DNA of 64,000 nucleotides, from NCBI RefSeq assembly GCF_014203715.1, contig NZ_JACHJP010000004.1, forward strand, positions 496,001-560,000, in the 5' to 3' direction. The notes beneath the pieces are model-generated. The model saw only the letters and a list, made by a program, of their open reading frames with translations, had not been told where the DNA came from and did no database searches. Position 1 is the first letter of the stretch; the number at the start of each line of letters is the position of its first letter. This DNA is from Streptosporangium saharense (GTDB lineage Bacteria; Actinomycetota; Actinomycetes; Streptosporangiales; Streptosporangiaceae). Positions 7,892 to 17,217 of the stretch are shown here, one piece after another. The position numbers and the translations under genes are program-made.

Positions 7892-8554
7892 ATGTCCCGT
7901 GCCGGGACGCTTGGCCGTACCCTCCTGGTCGTCCCTCTCCTGCTCGCACTGCTGAGCGGTTCCACCCACGGCACCGCGCCCGCGCCTGCCCCCGCGCTCG
8001 GCCGTGGCCTGCTCACCCTGGCCGACCTGCCCGCCGGTTACGCCCCCTGGAGGCCCGAGTACGAGCCCTACAGCGCGAGCACCAGCCCGGAGTGCGCGGT
8101 CATCCTCGACGAACTGGAGTTCAACCGCTTCCGCTACCGAGGCGTCGAGTACGCCACGGCCGGGTTCGCCGCCGAGGGCCCCTTCGGGCCGTGGATCCTG
8201 GAGAACCTGCGGCGCTACCCCACGGCCACCATCGCCGACCACGACCTCGACCGCGTCCTGGGGGTGCTGCCCCGCTGCTCGTCCTTCGACCTCGCCTACC
8301 GGGGTGAGCGACCGTCCGTCTCCACGGTGCGGGTCACCCCGATCACCATGGCCCCCCTCGGCGACCGGAGCCGGGCCCTGTGGATCACCGTGAACGTCAA
8401 CGGCGAGTGGGCCTACGGCGAGGTCCTGGTCCTGGCCAGGGCAGGCGACGTCCTGATGGTCCTCAGCCAACTCGCCTTCCGCCCCCCTGAGGCCACCACC
8501 GCCCAGACGATCGCCACCCGAGCGATCGAGAGACTCCGCACGGCCGGGTTCTAG
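7892..8554 (+). CDS. secreted protein of the M48 operon
   Basis: 220 residues with an N-terminal signal sequence (LLVVPLLLALLSGSTHG) and no lipobox cysteine. The mature part has two cysteines (PECAV, PRCSS) and a mixed alpha/beta pattern resembling extracytoplasmic sensor or lipoprotein-like domains of actinobacteria. Start ATG 7892 lies four bases after the protease stop. It may be a substrate or partner of the membrane protease (inference). Confidence 0.65.
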   Translation: MSRAGTLGRTLLVVPLLLALLSGSTHGTAPAPAPALGRGLLTLADLPAGYAPWRPEYEPYSASTSPECAVILDELEFNRFRYRGVEYATAGFAAEGPFGPWILENLRRYPTATIADHDLDRVLGVLPRCSSFDLAYRGERPSVSTVRVTPITMAPLGDRSRALWITVNVNGEWAYGEVLVLARAGDVLMVLSQLAFRPPEATTAQTIATRAIERLRTAGF

Positions 8555-8622
8555 AGCCTGTTCTGTAGGTCTTCGTCCCGATCTCAGGGCCGTGGAAGTT
8601 GTGCCAACTGGAAACGGCGAGG

Positions 8623-9198
8623 TCAGGAGCCGCGGTACTGGTCCTGCATCAGGTCCCAGAACGATCGGAAGCGGGAGGCTCCGGGCATCCATGGGGCCAT
8701 GAACCAGGCTTCCCACTCGCCTTCGGCGGTCTTGATATGCGGATTGAGCAGGAAGACGCCGTCGTCGTGTTCGCCGATCCAGAGAGTGTCTGGAATGTAC
8801 TCGGTCCGAAGGTGCAGGCAGCAGTCTTGTTCCTCGCCATAGATGAAGTACTCCTCGTCGGGCACCGGAGGCCCGGGGGGCCATGCCTCGGTCAGTCCTG
8901 GATCCACGTCTCGGAGCCAGCCGATTGCCGTGGTGGATGCGAGGTGTCCTGCTCCGTAGCCGACGATGTCCCAACCGTTGGCGACCTGGAGATAAAGCCG
9001 GTAGCTGGGCGGAAGGGTGATCCCGAGACGTTCCTCAGCCTGGGCGATCTCCTGCTCACCGGCACCGGTCGAGCCCAGCCGCTGAGGGTCTCGGTCCTCG
9101 TACTTCCGGTCCTCGGGATTGTCCTGGTAGGCCCGCTCAAGGATCTTCTCGCTACCGGTACGTAGAAGATCGAGCCAGTCGTGGGAGGGGGTGCTCAT
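8623..9198 (-). CDS. SMI1/KNR4-family protein
   Basis: 191 residues. The core AEERLGITLPPSYRLYL then VANGWD is the signature of the SMI1/KNR4 (SUKH) fold, often the immunity protein of polymorphic toxins. ATG 9198 is used; longer in-frame starts add a non-conserved leader. No toxin gene is adjacent, so it may be an orphan immunity protein or a general regulatory SUKH protein. It converges on the 7892 gene. Confidence 0.8.
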   Translation of the reverse strand: MSTPSHDWLDLLRTGSEKILERAYQDNPEDRKYEDRDPQRLGSTGAGEQEIAQAEERLGITLPPSYRLYLQVANGWDIVGYGAGHLASTTAIGWLRDVDPGLTEAWPPGPPVPDEEYFIYGEEQDCCLHLRTEYIPDTLWIGEHDDGVFLLNPHIKTAEGEWEAWFMAPWMPGASRFRSFWDLMQDQYRGS

Positions 9199-9299
9199 GG
9201 ACGAAAAAGATAGGGGCGTGTCCCGACATTCAGCTCCCGAGACCGGAGAGCCAGCCGTGCCGTACCAGACAGGAAACAGGTCCGGGCACACTCGGCCCC

Positions 9300-9929
9300 A
9301 TGAGAACTCGTTTTCTCTTCGTCAGGCACGGAGACTCCCTGCACAAACAAGAAGGTGTGACGGGCGGTCCCAGAAGCTGCCGAGGGCTCACGGTGGCCGG
9401 TAGGGAGCAGGCGCGGCGGCTCGGGAGGCGGCTTGCCGCTGAGATAGCCGGGACCGGGGCGTCGGTCTACTCCTCCGTCCTGCCCCGGGCTGTCGAGACG
9501 GCCGCCGCGATCTCGGCGGTCTGCGGTCTGCCCTTCTCCCGGGACTCCCAGGACTGCGGGCTGTGCACCTGGCACATCCCACCGGAGGCGGACGGCCTGT
9601 CCAACGAGGAGTTCCTGCGGCGCTTCCCCGCCGAGGGTGGCGGGGTCCACCGGCCCTTCCAGGTGGGCAACGAGAGCTGGGCCGAACTGGTGACGCGTGT
9701 CAGCCGTACGGTCGCCGACCTCGCCCACCGCCACCGTGGCGAGACCGTCATCGTCGTCGGTCACGCGGAGACGGTCGAGGTCTCCTTCAACGCGCTCGGG
9801 CTGCTGCCCGCCTACCGGTCCTTCGACCTGGAGGTCTCCCCGGCCTCGGTGACGGAATGGGTCACCGACGAGGATCCCGGGCAGTGGCCGCCGCCCCGGT
9901 GGACGCTCACGCGCTTCAACGAAACCTGA
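9300..9929 (+). CDS. histidine phosphatase superfamily protein
   Basis: 209 residues. FLFVRHGDS near the N-terminus supplies the phospho-accepting His in the RHG motif, and VVVGHAETVE (about 151-160) the second catalytic His. This is the phosphoglycerate-mutase-like branch 1 fold. The substrate is not predictable; it could act on sugar phosphates, nucleotides or small metabolites. It stands alone. Confidence 0.85.
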   Translation: MRTRFLFVRHGDSLHKQEGVTGGPRSCRGLTVAGREQARRLGRRLAAEIAGTGASVYSSVLPRAVETAAAISAVCGLPFSRDSQDCGLCTWHIPPEADGLSNEEFLRRFPAEGGGVHRPFQVGNESWAELVTRVSRTVADLAHRHRGETVIVVGHAETVEVSFNALGLLPAYRSFDLEVSPASVTEWVTDEDPGQWPPPRWTLTRFNET

Positions 9930-10080
9930 AACGGGGCGTACCATGTGATCGCACACGAAAACGCGGTCCGGTTGGTAGCCCGGGCATTGTCGCTCTCGTA
10001 ACCGCCCTCTCCAGGGATGTCCGGTGTGTCGGAAAACGGTCTCGTCAGGCCGTTGGTCGGCATACACCTGGGAGGGCGTC

Positions 10081-10503
10081 GTGATCTCGCTGTCCGTTTA
10101 CTACGAGGGACCTTTCTGGGTCGGTGTCCTGGAGATGGTCGAGGGCGACGAGCTGCGTGTGACGCGGTTCGTCCTCGGCTCCGAACCGACAGACCCGGAG
10201 CTGTACGAGTTCCTGATGCGGCACGGCAGCGCCCTGCTCGCACAGGCCGCGGGCTCGCGCGCCGTACCGGCCGGGGAGCGTGCCGAGCGGCGGACCAACC
10301 CCAAGCGTGCCGCCAAGCTCGCCGCCCGCCAGGCCGCCAGGATCTCCACCAGGAGTACGGCCTCGCAGGAGGCGATGCGGATCGAGCTTGAGAGCCGCAA
10401 GCGTGAGGCGGCGACCGACAAACGCGAGAGGAAGCGGGAGCTGGCCGAGTACAAACGCGAGGTCGCCCGGCGCAAGCGCATCGAACGCCGCCGCGACACC
10501 TGA
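10081..10503 (+). CDS. YjdF-family (DUF2992) protein
   Basis: 140 residues. The beta-rich N-terminus (SLSVYYEGPFWVGVLEMVEG...TRFVLGSEPTDPELYEF) followed by a very basic KR-rich C-terminal tail matches the YjdF family. GTG 10081 is preferred because GGGAGGG sits at 10070-10076. In Firmicutes this gene is controlled by an RNA element responding to azaaromatic compounds. The short upstream region here shows nothing I can identify as that element. The basic tail suggests nucleic-acid binding. Confidence 0.75.
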   Translation: MISLSVYYEGPFWVGVLEMVEGDELRVTRFVLGSEPTDPELYEFLMRHGSALLAQAAGSRAVPAGERAERRTNPKRAAKLAARQAARISTRSTASQEAMRIELESRKREAATDKRERKRELAEYKREVARRKRIERRRDT

Positions 10504-10527
10504 CCGGGACTTGCCAGGGACGGGGTG

Positions 10528-11277
10528 TTAGACGCCGCCGGTGACGGAGATGGTCTGACCGGTGATGCCGGTGTTGGCGGCCGAGCCGAGATAGACGACC
10601 GCGTTGGCCACCTCGCGGGCGTCGAGCAGTCGGCCGATGGCCGCCAGGTTGACGTAGCGCTGACTGAACGGCTCGATCCGCTCCTGGTTGCGCTCGGTCG
10701 CGGTGAGGCCGGGCAGGACGACGTTGGACAGGATGTCGCCGTCCCTGCCGAGGCTGAAGGCCGCCGACCGGCTGAAGCCGTGCACCGCGGCCTTGGCCGT
10801 CGTGTAGTACTCGGAACCGGCCATGCCCTCGTCCACGAGTCCGCTGGAGATGTGCACAAGACGTCCGAAACGGCGTTCGCGCATCCCCGGGGTGACCAGC
10901 CTGCTCAGATCGAGGTAGCCCTCGACGTTGCGCCGCAACATCTCACGCCAGGCCTCGTCCGGCACCTTCTCGAAGGACTCGCCGGGGCTCCATCCCACGG
11001 TGAACAGGGCGTTGTTGACCAGCACGTCGATCCGGCCCGTCCATTCGAGCGTGGCCGAGACCAGGGTGCGGGCCGAGTCGGAGTCGCCGAGATCGTAGGG
11101 GACGACCAGCGCGCGCTCACCGATTTCCTTGGCCACCTGCCCCGCCTCCTCGGGCGAACTGCGGTAGGTGAGCACCACGTCGGCCCCCTCGGCGGCGAAA
11201 CCCCGCGCCACCTCCCTGCCGATCCCACCCGAGGCTCCGGTCACGATCACCGTGCGGCCGTCAAGTCCCAGATCCAT
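10528..11277 (-). CDS. short-chain dehydrogenase/reductase
   Basis: 249 residues. TGASGGIG (about 13-20) binds NAD(P), a VNNALF motif stands in place of the usual NNAG, and the YYTTAKAA segment supplies the catalytic Tyr-x3-Lys. It ends in GQTISVTGGV, as in FabG-like enzymes. ATG 11277 has GAGGGG nine bases upstream. The reaction is a ketone/alcohol oxidoreduction on an unknown substrate. Single-gene unit. Confidence 0.88.
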   Translation of the reverse strand: MDLGLDGRTVIVTGASGGIGREVARGFAAEGADVVLTYRSSPEEAGQVAKEIGERALVVPYDLGDSDSARTLVSATLEWTGRIDVLVNNALFTVGWSPGESFEKVPDEAWREMLRRNVEGYLDLSRLVTPGMRERRFGRLVHISSGLVDEGMAGSEYYTTAKAAVHGFSRSAAFSLGRDGDILSNVVLPGLTATERNQERIEPFSQRYVNLAAIGRLLDAREVANAVVYLGSAANTGITGQTISVTGGV

Positions 11278-11543
11278 GAAAATCCCCTCAACCGGTCGGT
11301 TCACTACGAAACATCGAAGCACCGGGGCAGGGGTCCCGGACGTGCGTTGGTGGTGCGGGCGGCGCCTGACCCCGCCCCTCCATACTCCGCTCCCCTCAAG
11401 GACTGTCAACGGTCATCCGGTTGAGGCTTGTAAGGGACGCCCTATATATGTCATTTTCGTTTCGCACAAAAAAGGGGTGGCGGGCTTCCGGACCCCGCGG
11501 GCTCTCCCCTCCTGCCGGGGAGGGTCCGCGGCCTCGGAGCCCG

Positions 11544-12716
11544 TCAGCGCTGGACGCGCGGGTCGGCCCCCAGCGGGCGCGGCAGCCGTACGGTGATGAA
11601 CTCGTCGTTGTCGGGCTTTCCAGGAGTACGGCCCGCGGAGAACGGGAAGTTGTTGTCGTTCAGCACGCCCAGCGTCCTGTCGTCGAGGATCACCACGTCC
11701 TCGATGGTCTGGAACGGGAAGCGGAAGGTCTCCCCGAACCCGCCGAGCCCACGGGGGTTGGCCAGGTCGAGCAGGTCGGCGACCAGGGTCTTGCGCCCGT
11801 CGCGCAGGTCGATCTGGTAGATCCGCTTGAACGCCGCCGAGTCCCCCTGGAGGTTGTCCCGCTCGATGACCAGGAAGCGGTTCCTGTCCACCGCGATCAT
11901 GTCGCCGATCGCGTTGTCCGGGCTCTCCAGCCGGTAGGTCCACCGCCTGCCGGTGTAGGAGCGCGAGCGCAGGTCGAACTCGTTGATCCGCAGCGTCCCC
12001 GCGAGGTCGCCCGCCACGGTCCCCTCAAGCAGCGGGTAGAGGACGCGCCCGTCGACCGAGCGGGCCATGCCCTCGAAGCCCTTGCTGGAGGCGAGGTTCG
12101 GCTGCTCGCCGTTCAGGGACGGGTTCTCCGGCGCCCTGACGCCCGGCAGCGGGACCGGCGCGTCGAGCAGCCTTCCCCTGGCCGAGAAGTGCAGCAGGAA
12201 CGGGCCGAACTCGTCGCCGATCCAGTAGGTCCCGTCGCCGCTCCGCACGATCGACTCCACGTCGAAGTCGGCGCCGGTCAGTTTGCGGTCGGGGCGGGTC
12301 AGCGGCCAGGTCACCCGGCCTTCGGGGTCGCTCAGGTCGAACCCGCCGAGCACCCTGACCGTTCCGCGCCGGAAGTCCGGCCTGATCCGGTGGACCCGCA
12401 GCAGGAAGTCGGCGCTGTTGGCCCTGGCGCCGTAGCCGTTGTCCGACAGCACCTCGAAGGTGCCGTCGCCGCGCCGTACGACCCCGCTGAAGCCCTGCAC
12501 CGGCTGGCCGGGGAAGGGCGGGGTCACCCCGTTGACCGGGGCCGTGCCGAGCTGGGCGCCGGAGGGCTCACTGCCGGGCACAAAGGTCTGCGCGGGCAGC
12601 GAGGCGAACCCTGTCAGTACGGCCCTGCGGTCGCCGGGGTGGTTGGCCGCCGCGGGGGTTGCCGTCGCCAGTGCCAGTACGGCCGCGCCGACCGTGATCG
12701 CCATGCGTCGTCTCAT
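11544..12716 (-). CDS. secreted esterase-like phytase-family protein
   Basis: 390 residues with an N-terminal signal peptide (VGAAVLALATATPAAA, cleavage near residue 25). The body contains the propeller-like motifs VLSDNGYGARANS, FDVESI, WIGDEFGPFLLHF and SKGFEGMA. These are typical of the esterase-like-activity-of-phytase family exported by actinobacteria. It probably hydrolyses phosphoesters outside the cell. It is divergent from the sigma-factor gene. Confidence 0.85.
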   Translation of the reverse strand: MRRRMAITVGAAVLALATATPAAANHPGDRRAVLTGFASLPAQTFVPGSEPSGAQLGTAPVNGVTPPFPGQPVQGFSGVVRRGDGTFEVLSDNGYGARANSADFLLRVHRIRPDFRRGTVRVLGGFDLSDPEGRVTWPLTRPDRKLTGADFDVESIVRSGDGTYWIGDEFGPFLLHFSARGRLLDAPVPLPGVRAPENPSLNGEQPNLASSKGFEGMARSVDGRVLYPLLEGTVAGDLAGTLRINEFDLRSRSYTGRRWTYRLESPDNAIGDMIAVDRNRFLVIERDNLQGDSAAFKRIYQIDLRDGRKTLVADLLDLANPRGLGGFGETFRFPFQTIEDVVILDDRTLGVLNDNNFPFSAGRTPGKPDNDEFITVRLPRPLGADPRVQR

Positions 12717-12794
12717 GTCGGCACGCTAGGCATCGTGCGTGAACGGGCGGTGGTGTGCCGCGGGCCGTACGGAAAATCTCGGGGGATGCAACAG

Positions 12795-13298
12795 ATGGGC
12801 GGTGTCATACGTCCCTGGGGTGTGGAATTCGCCGATTTCGTCGCCGCGCGAGGGGACGCGTTGTACCGGTACGGATACGTCCTCACCGGCAACGCGGAGG
12901 ACGCCGCCGACCTGACCCAGGAGGCGTTGATGCGTTTGGGGAACGCATGGCCACGGATCAAGAAAAAAGATGATCCGGAGGGATATGTCCGTACAACCAT
13001 GGCGCGGCTGCACATCAGCATCTGGCGCAGGCTGCGCAGGGAACGGCTGGTCGCGACGGTTCCCGAAGGCACCCACACCGACGCCCGTCCCGACGAGACA
13101 GGCCTGTGGGACGAACTGCGGGACCTGCCGCCGAAACAACGGGCCGTGCTGGTCCTGCGGTACTACGAGGACCTTCCCGACCAGGAGATCGCCGACCTGC
13201 TCGGCATCTCCCGCGGCACGGTACGCAGCCAGGCGTCCCGCGCCCTCGACAAGCTCAGGATCCGGATGGACCCCGTGAAGGCGGAGGCGTTGCAGTGA
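12795..13298 (+). CDS. SigE-type ECF RNA polymerase sigma factor
   Basis: 167 residues. Region 2 (ALYRYGYVLTGNAEDAADLT QEAL) and region 4 (LPPKQRAVLVLRYYEDLPDQ then EIADLLGISRGTVRSQ) are clear, and the short spacing is that of the SigE subgroup of ECF factors. ATG 12795 is chosen because GGGGG (12781-12785) lies nine bases upstream; ATG 12786 is too close. It overlaps the start of the next gene by 4 bp, which is usually the cognate regulator in this subgroup. Confidence 0.88.
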   Translation: MGGVIRPWGVEFADFVAARGDALYRYGYVLTGNAEDAADLTQEALMRLGNAWPRIKKKDDPEGYVRTTMARLHISIWRRLRRERLVATVPEGTHTDARPDETGLWDELRDLPPKQRAVLVLRYYEDLPDQEIADLLGISRGTVRSQASRALDKLRIRMDPVKAEALQ

Positions 13299-14545
13299 AC
13301 GACAGGACCGAGGCGGACCTTGTCCGCATGCTGGCCGACGCCGCCGAACGCGCGCCCGTCCCCGACGGAGACCTGGCCGGGGCGGTCCGGGTCAGGCGGC
13401 GCGCCCACAGGACGCGGATGGCACTCGCCTGCGCGGCCGTGGTCGCGATCGCGGTGGGCGGCACCGTCGCCGTCAGGGACGCCCTCCCGACCGCGAGCGA
13501 ACCGGTCTCCCCGGCGGCCCAGGGGCCCTCGGAGGAACCTGCGGAGTTCGCCGTACGGCCCGCCTCCGAAGTCTGGCCCGAGGCGGTGACCACGATCCCG
13601 AAGAAGGCCGCGGACGGCCTGACCTACCGGCCGGTCGCGGCGCTGGGTCCGACGACACTGCTGCTGATCGCCGAGTCCTCCTTCGAGAAGGCGGCCAGGC
13701 TGGACACCTACGACACGACGACGGGCCGCGGCACGCCACTCGTCCAGGTGCCCTCCCCCGAGGGAAAGCGGCGCTACTACGCCCAGGCCGTCGAGGTGGG
13801 GGACGACACCGTCGCCTGGTGGGGCAACGTCCAGGGCAAATCCACCTGGGCCGACTTCTGGGTGGCCCCCAGATCGGGCGGTACGGCCAGGCAGGTCGGC
13901 GAGGTCACAGGGGCCCTCGCCGACGTGGAGCGGATCGGCGTCACACGGGACTCCCTGATGTGGTCGGTGCGTGGCGGTGGCGTGTACCGGATACCGCTGG
14001 AGGGCGGCACCCCCCAGCCGGTGCCGGGAGGGGAGGGGCTCAGTCTGGTCTCGTGGCCCTGGGCGTCCGACGCCTCCGAGGACCGCTCCAGAAACCAGAC
14101 GAAACTCGTCAACCTCGCCACAGGGCAGACCATCCCCGTCAACCTTCCCGAGGGGGCGGACGGCGTCCGGTGCAGCCTCGTCTGGTGCGCCGGCACCCTG
14201 GGGGAGGGAAGCGTGGTGCAGCGCGTCGACGGAGGCGACCGCAGGACCCTGCCCGGCACCTCCTCCTGGGAGATGACCTCCCTGTCGGGAGCCAGAACCG
14301 GGTTCGTGGGCATGACCCAGGGGGACCGCTACGCGGCGGTCATCTACGACCCGGAGACCGGCCTGGCAGGGGGAATCGGCGGCCTCGCCAAGGACCGCGG
14401 AAGCTGGTTCGGCGTCGGCGTCTCCTCCTCCCCTCCCTCACTCGTCTACACGGACCCCCCCTCCGGGGAGGCGTGCAAGGGAAAGCCCGCGAAGTGCCAG
14501 AAGGAATACCTCGTCATCAACCTCCTGGCCCTACCTGCCTCATAG
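13295..14545 (+). CDS. membrane-anchored partner of the SigE-type sigma factor
   Basis: 416 residues starting at GTG 13295 in a GTGA overlap with the sigma gene. An N-terminal cytoplasmic helix (about 1-45) precedes one membrane helix (MALACAAVVAIAVGGTVAV). A large extracytoplasmic beta-propeller-like domain with YDTTTGRG and repeated strand patterns follows, and the C-terminus has paired cysteines. The layout suggests an anti-sigma or signal-receiver protein, though no anti-sigma zinc motif is seen. A decayed copy of its 3' end lies just downstream (14619-14772). Confidence 0.75.
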   Translation: MNDRTEADLVRMLADAAERAPVPDGDLAGAVRVRRRAHRTRMALACAAVVAIAVGGTVAVRDALPTASEPVSPAAQGPSEEPAEFAVRPASEVWPEAVTTIPKKAADGLTYRPVAALGPTTLLLIAESSFEKAARLDTYDTTTGRGTPLVQVPSPEGKRRYYAQAVEVGDDTVAWWGNVQGKSTWADFWVAPRSGGTARQVGEVTGALADVERIGVTRDSLMWSVRGGGVYRIPLEGGTPQPVPGGEGLSLVSWPWASDASEDRSRNQTKLVNLATGQTIPVNLPEGADGVRCSLVWCAGTLGEGSVVQRVDGGDRRTLPGTSSWEMTSLSGARTGFVGMTQGDRYAAVIYDPETGLAGGIGGLAKDRGSWFGVGVSSSPPSLVYTDPPSGEACKGKPAKCQKEYLVINLLALPAS

Positions 14546-15002
14546 CCCTTCCGGCAGGACACGAGTACGGCGAGGCCACGCGCGGACCGGGTGACCACCG
14601 GGAGAGGGGGTCACCCGGCCTGGCCAAGGACTGCGGAAGCTGGTTCGGCGCCCCCTTCTCTCCCTCATCGCCCGGCTATACGGACTCCCCCTCCTCCAGA
14701 ACGCCTGCCAGGGAAAACTCAGCAAATGCCGCCAGCACTACCTCGTCATGAACCTCCTGGCCCTCCCTGGCTCACAACTCCAGGCACGGGGACACGAGTA
14801 CGGCGGGGCCGGGCGCGGGCGGGGTGGTCGTCACGAGTGGGGTGGGGCGCAGCCGTACTGGGCCTGGTGTGGTGCGGGCCGGGTGGTTGTCACGAGTTGA
14901 GCCAGCGCGGGAGAGAGGTCAACCGGCCTGGCGGGAGTATGAGGACGCGGGTGGGGCCGGGCGCAGCCGTACTGGATGCTCATGTGGCGCGGGCGCCGGG
15001 AG
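14546..15002. repeat. non-coding stretch with a decayed duplicate gene end and GTACGG/GTACTGG repeats
   Basis: 14619-14772 is an imperfect copy of 14385-14545, the 3' end of the preceding gene: both carry GGCCaAGGAC, GCGGAAGCTGGTTCGGCG and TACCTCGTCAT in order. Next, 14800-15000 repeats GTCACGAGT twice and GCAGCCGTACTGG twice. No intact gene is visible on either strand. Confidence 0.7.
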
Positions 15003-15644
15003 TCATGGTTGGTCGGGGGAGAGTTCCTGGGCGAGGATGGCGGCCTGGACGCGGCTGCGGAGGCCCAGTTTGTTCAGCAGCCTGCTGACGTGGGTCTTCG
15101 TGGTCGCCTCCGCCATGTCCAGTTCGACGGCTATCTCCGCGTTGGACAGGCCTCGCCCGATGCACGCCAGCACCTCGCGCTCGCGCGGCGTCAGGCCGCC
15201 GACCTCCGGCACCGGCCCGCGCGGGGGAGCCGCCCCCCTGAACGCCGCGATCAGCCGCCGGGTCACCGCGGGGGAGATCAGCCCGTCCCCCCGCGCGACC
15301 ACCCGGACCGCCTCGACCAGTCCGTCGGCGTCGGTGTTCTTGAGCAGGAACCCGGCCGCCCCCGCCCGCAGCGCGCCGAAGACATATTCGTCGAGGTCGA
15401 ACGTGGTCAGGATCAGCACGTCCGTGATCCCGCTCAGCGCGCGGGTCGCGGAGATACCGTCGAGCCTGGGCATCCTGACGTCCATCAGCACCACGTCGGG
15501 CCGCAGGTCACGGGCCATCGCCACGGCCCGCTCCCCGTCCTCGGCCTGCCCGACCACCTCGATGTCGTCGTGGCCGTCGAGGATCAGCACGATCCCGCTC
15601 CGCACCGCCGCATGATCGTCAGCGACAAGAACCCTGACCGTCAC
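15003..15644 (-). CDS. NarL/FixJ-type response regulator
   Basis: 213 residues. The receiver domain (1-120) has the acidic pair ADDH, the phospho-acceptor Asp in VVLMDVRMP and the Lys of GFLLKNT. The C-terminal LuxR domain has LTPREREVLACIGRGLSNAEIA. GTG 15644 has GGGAGG upstream. Together with the adjacent kinase it forms a two-component system. The 211-bp gap between them is filled with CGTACGGCCC-type repeats. Confidence 0.9.
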   Translation of the reverse strand: MTVRVLVADDHAAVRSGIVLILDGHDDIEVVGQAEDGERAVAMARDLRPDVVLMDVRMPRLDGISATRALSGITDVLILTTFDLDEYVFGALRAGAAGFLLKNTDADGLVEAVRVVARGDGLISPAVTRRLIAAFRGAAPPRGPVPEVGGLTPREREVLACIGRGLSNAEIAVELDMAEATTKTHVSRLLNKLGLRSRVQAAILAQELSPDQP

Positions 15645-15855
15645 AGCGACCTCCCCTCCCGGCTCCTCGTACGGTCCGCGCCGCCTTTCGCAGGACCTTT
15701 TCGTGCGGCCCGGCCCGGAAACCGCAGCCTCGTGCGGCTTTGAGGACCGTCACGACCCCCGAGCAGCACTGCTTTTCCTCGTACGGCCCAGCCCTGAGGA
15801 CCGCCCCCGGGTCCGTGGTCCTCGCCGCTCCCGTACGGCCCGGCCTCGGGGATCG
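15645..15855. repeat. intergenic CGTACGGCCC-type repeats between regulator and kinase
   Basis: CTCGTACGG or TCGTGCGG with a CCC/CGGC tail occurs at about 15665, 15700, 15732, 15778 and 15830. Each is followed by a G-rich GAGGACCGTCAC-like segment at intervals of 35-60 bp. This looks like a degenerate tandem array. The same words make up the odd low-complexity part of the M48 gene (7330-7495). Confidence 0.55.
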
Positions 15856-17085
15856 TCACAGCACCCTCCCGCCGGGTAGCACCGAGGACTCCTTCGTTGG
15901 CAGTTCGGCGTGGACGCGCCAGCCGTCCTCGTACGGCCCGGCCTCGAAGGAGCCGCCGACCAGGCTCGCGCGTTCCCGCATCCCGACGATCCCGGCCCCG
16001 GCGCTGGGCAGGTCGGGGGAGCCGTGCCGTCTGAGGGCCCTCCGGGACGCCCCGACCGGGTTGTCGGCGACCAGGATGATCGTCCCGGCGCCGTACTCGA
16101 CCGTCAGATCGACCCGTTCCCCGCCGTGTTTGAGGGCGTTCGTGAGTGATTCCTGGATGATCCGGTATCCAGCGAGATCGACAGCCGCGGGCAGTTCCCT
16201 GGGCTCGCCTTCGACGCGCAGCCGTACGTCAAGACCCGCCTCCCGGGCCCGCGTCGCCAGTTCGTCCGCCTCCGCGACCCGGCGCCGGGTCGCCTCGGCC
16301 TTCTCGCCGTTCTGCCTGAGCAGTCCGATCATGGAACGCATCTCGGCCATGCCCTGGACGCTGTTCTCCCTGACCGACTCGAGGATGCCCCGCACGGTCG
16401 CCATGTCGAGATCCTTGCGGGAGAGCACCGCCGTGGACTGGATGGCGATGGCGCTGAAGTGGTTGGCGATCATGTCGTGTAGCTCACGGGCCATCCTGGC
16501 CCGCTCGGCCTCGACCGCCTCCCGCCGGTCGAGCTCGGCCAGCCGCGCGACCTGCTCGGCCCTGGCCCGCTCAAGCTCGGCCTGGGTCCTGAACTGCCTG
16601 ACGATGAGCGCGGTGGCGACCGGCATGGTCCCGATCAGGCCGAGTTCCGCCGTGGTGACCGCGAAGAGCCTCAGATCGTGGAAGAAGAACGCGATCATGG
16701 CTCCGCTGACGATGGCCACGGCCGAGATGACGCCGAACAGCCACCTGCCCAACCTGGCCGGGCCGTACAGGGTGGCGGCGTAGAGGTTGTCGGTGAAGAT
16801 GATGATCGTGCCCAGGGAGTAGCCGAAGACCAGATCGAGTGTGATTCCCGTCGTCCCCAGCGCCAGGGCGCCGACCGGGCGGCTGCGCCGTACCGCGACA
16901 CCGAGACAGGTGAGCAGCACCGGGATCGCGAGCAACTGGACGGGCACGGTCGCGGGCAGGAAGGTCGCGACGTCCTGCAGGGAGGCGGACAGCGGCCGGC
17001 GGTTGTAGGCGCCGGCGGCGAGCAGGATCAGCCCCATCACCAGGGCTACCGTGGCCCACAGGATGTCCCGTCTCATGGGTTCCAT
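15856..17085 (-). CDS. sensor histidine kinase of the HisKA_3 type
   Basis: 409 residues. There are four to five N-terminal membrane helices (about 5-165), then a coiled-coil linker. The dimerisation/phospho-acceptor helix is ARMARELHDMIANHFSAIAI, with His in the RELHD motif. The GHKL ATPase domain follows (IIQESLTNALKHG N-box; GAGIVGMRERASLVGGS G-box). This is the NarX/DesK-like class that pairs with NarL-type regulators such as the next gene. ATG 17085 is likely; ATG 17076 also possible. Confidence 0.88.
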   Translation of the reverse strand: MEPMRRDILWATVALVMGLILLAAGAYNRRPLSASLQDVATFLPATVPVQLLAIPVLLTCLGVAVRRSRPVGALALGTTGITLDLVFGYSLGTIIIFTDNLYAATLYGPARLGRWLFGVISAVAIVSGAMIAFFFHDLRLFAVTTAELGLIGTMPVATALIVRQFRTQAELERARAEQVARLAELDRREAVEAERARMARELHDMIANHFSAIAIQSTAVLSRKDLDMATVRGILESVRENSVQGMAEMRSMIGLLRQNGEKAEATRRRVAEADELATRAREAGLDVRLRVEGEPRELPAAVDLAGYRIIQESLTNALKHGGERVDLTVEYGAGTIILVADNPVGASRRALRRHGSPDLPSAGAGIVGMRERASLVGGSFEAGPYEDGWRVHAELPTKESSVLPGGRVL

Positions 17086-17217
17086 CTCATCATCCCGAGG
17101 TCGGCGCCCCATCCAGCGACAGACGGGTTCGCCGTACACACAAGGATGTAGACCGGTCCGCCGACTTCGTCAGCGCAGACGATGCCCTCTCCGGGGGTGG
17201 ACGCCGATCCTTGAACC

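Noticed and set aside
5320..8016. A long open frame on the minus strand across the M48 operon
   Set aside because: Its product is low-complexity G/R/E/Q-rich sequence without any domain, while the plus strand carries clear protease motifs. Such antisense frames are expected at high GC.
10003..10080. An azaaromatic (yjdF) RNA element ahead of the YjdF-family gene
   Set aside because: The upstream region is under 160 bases and shows no recognisable conserved structure.
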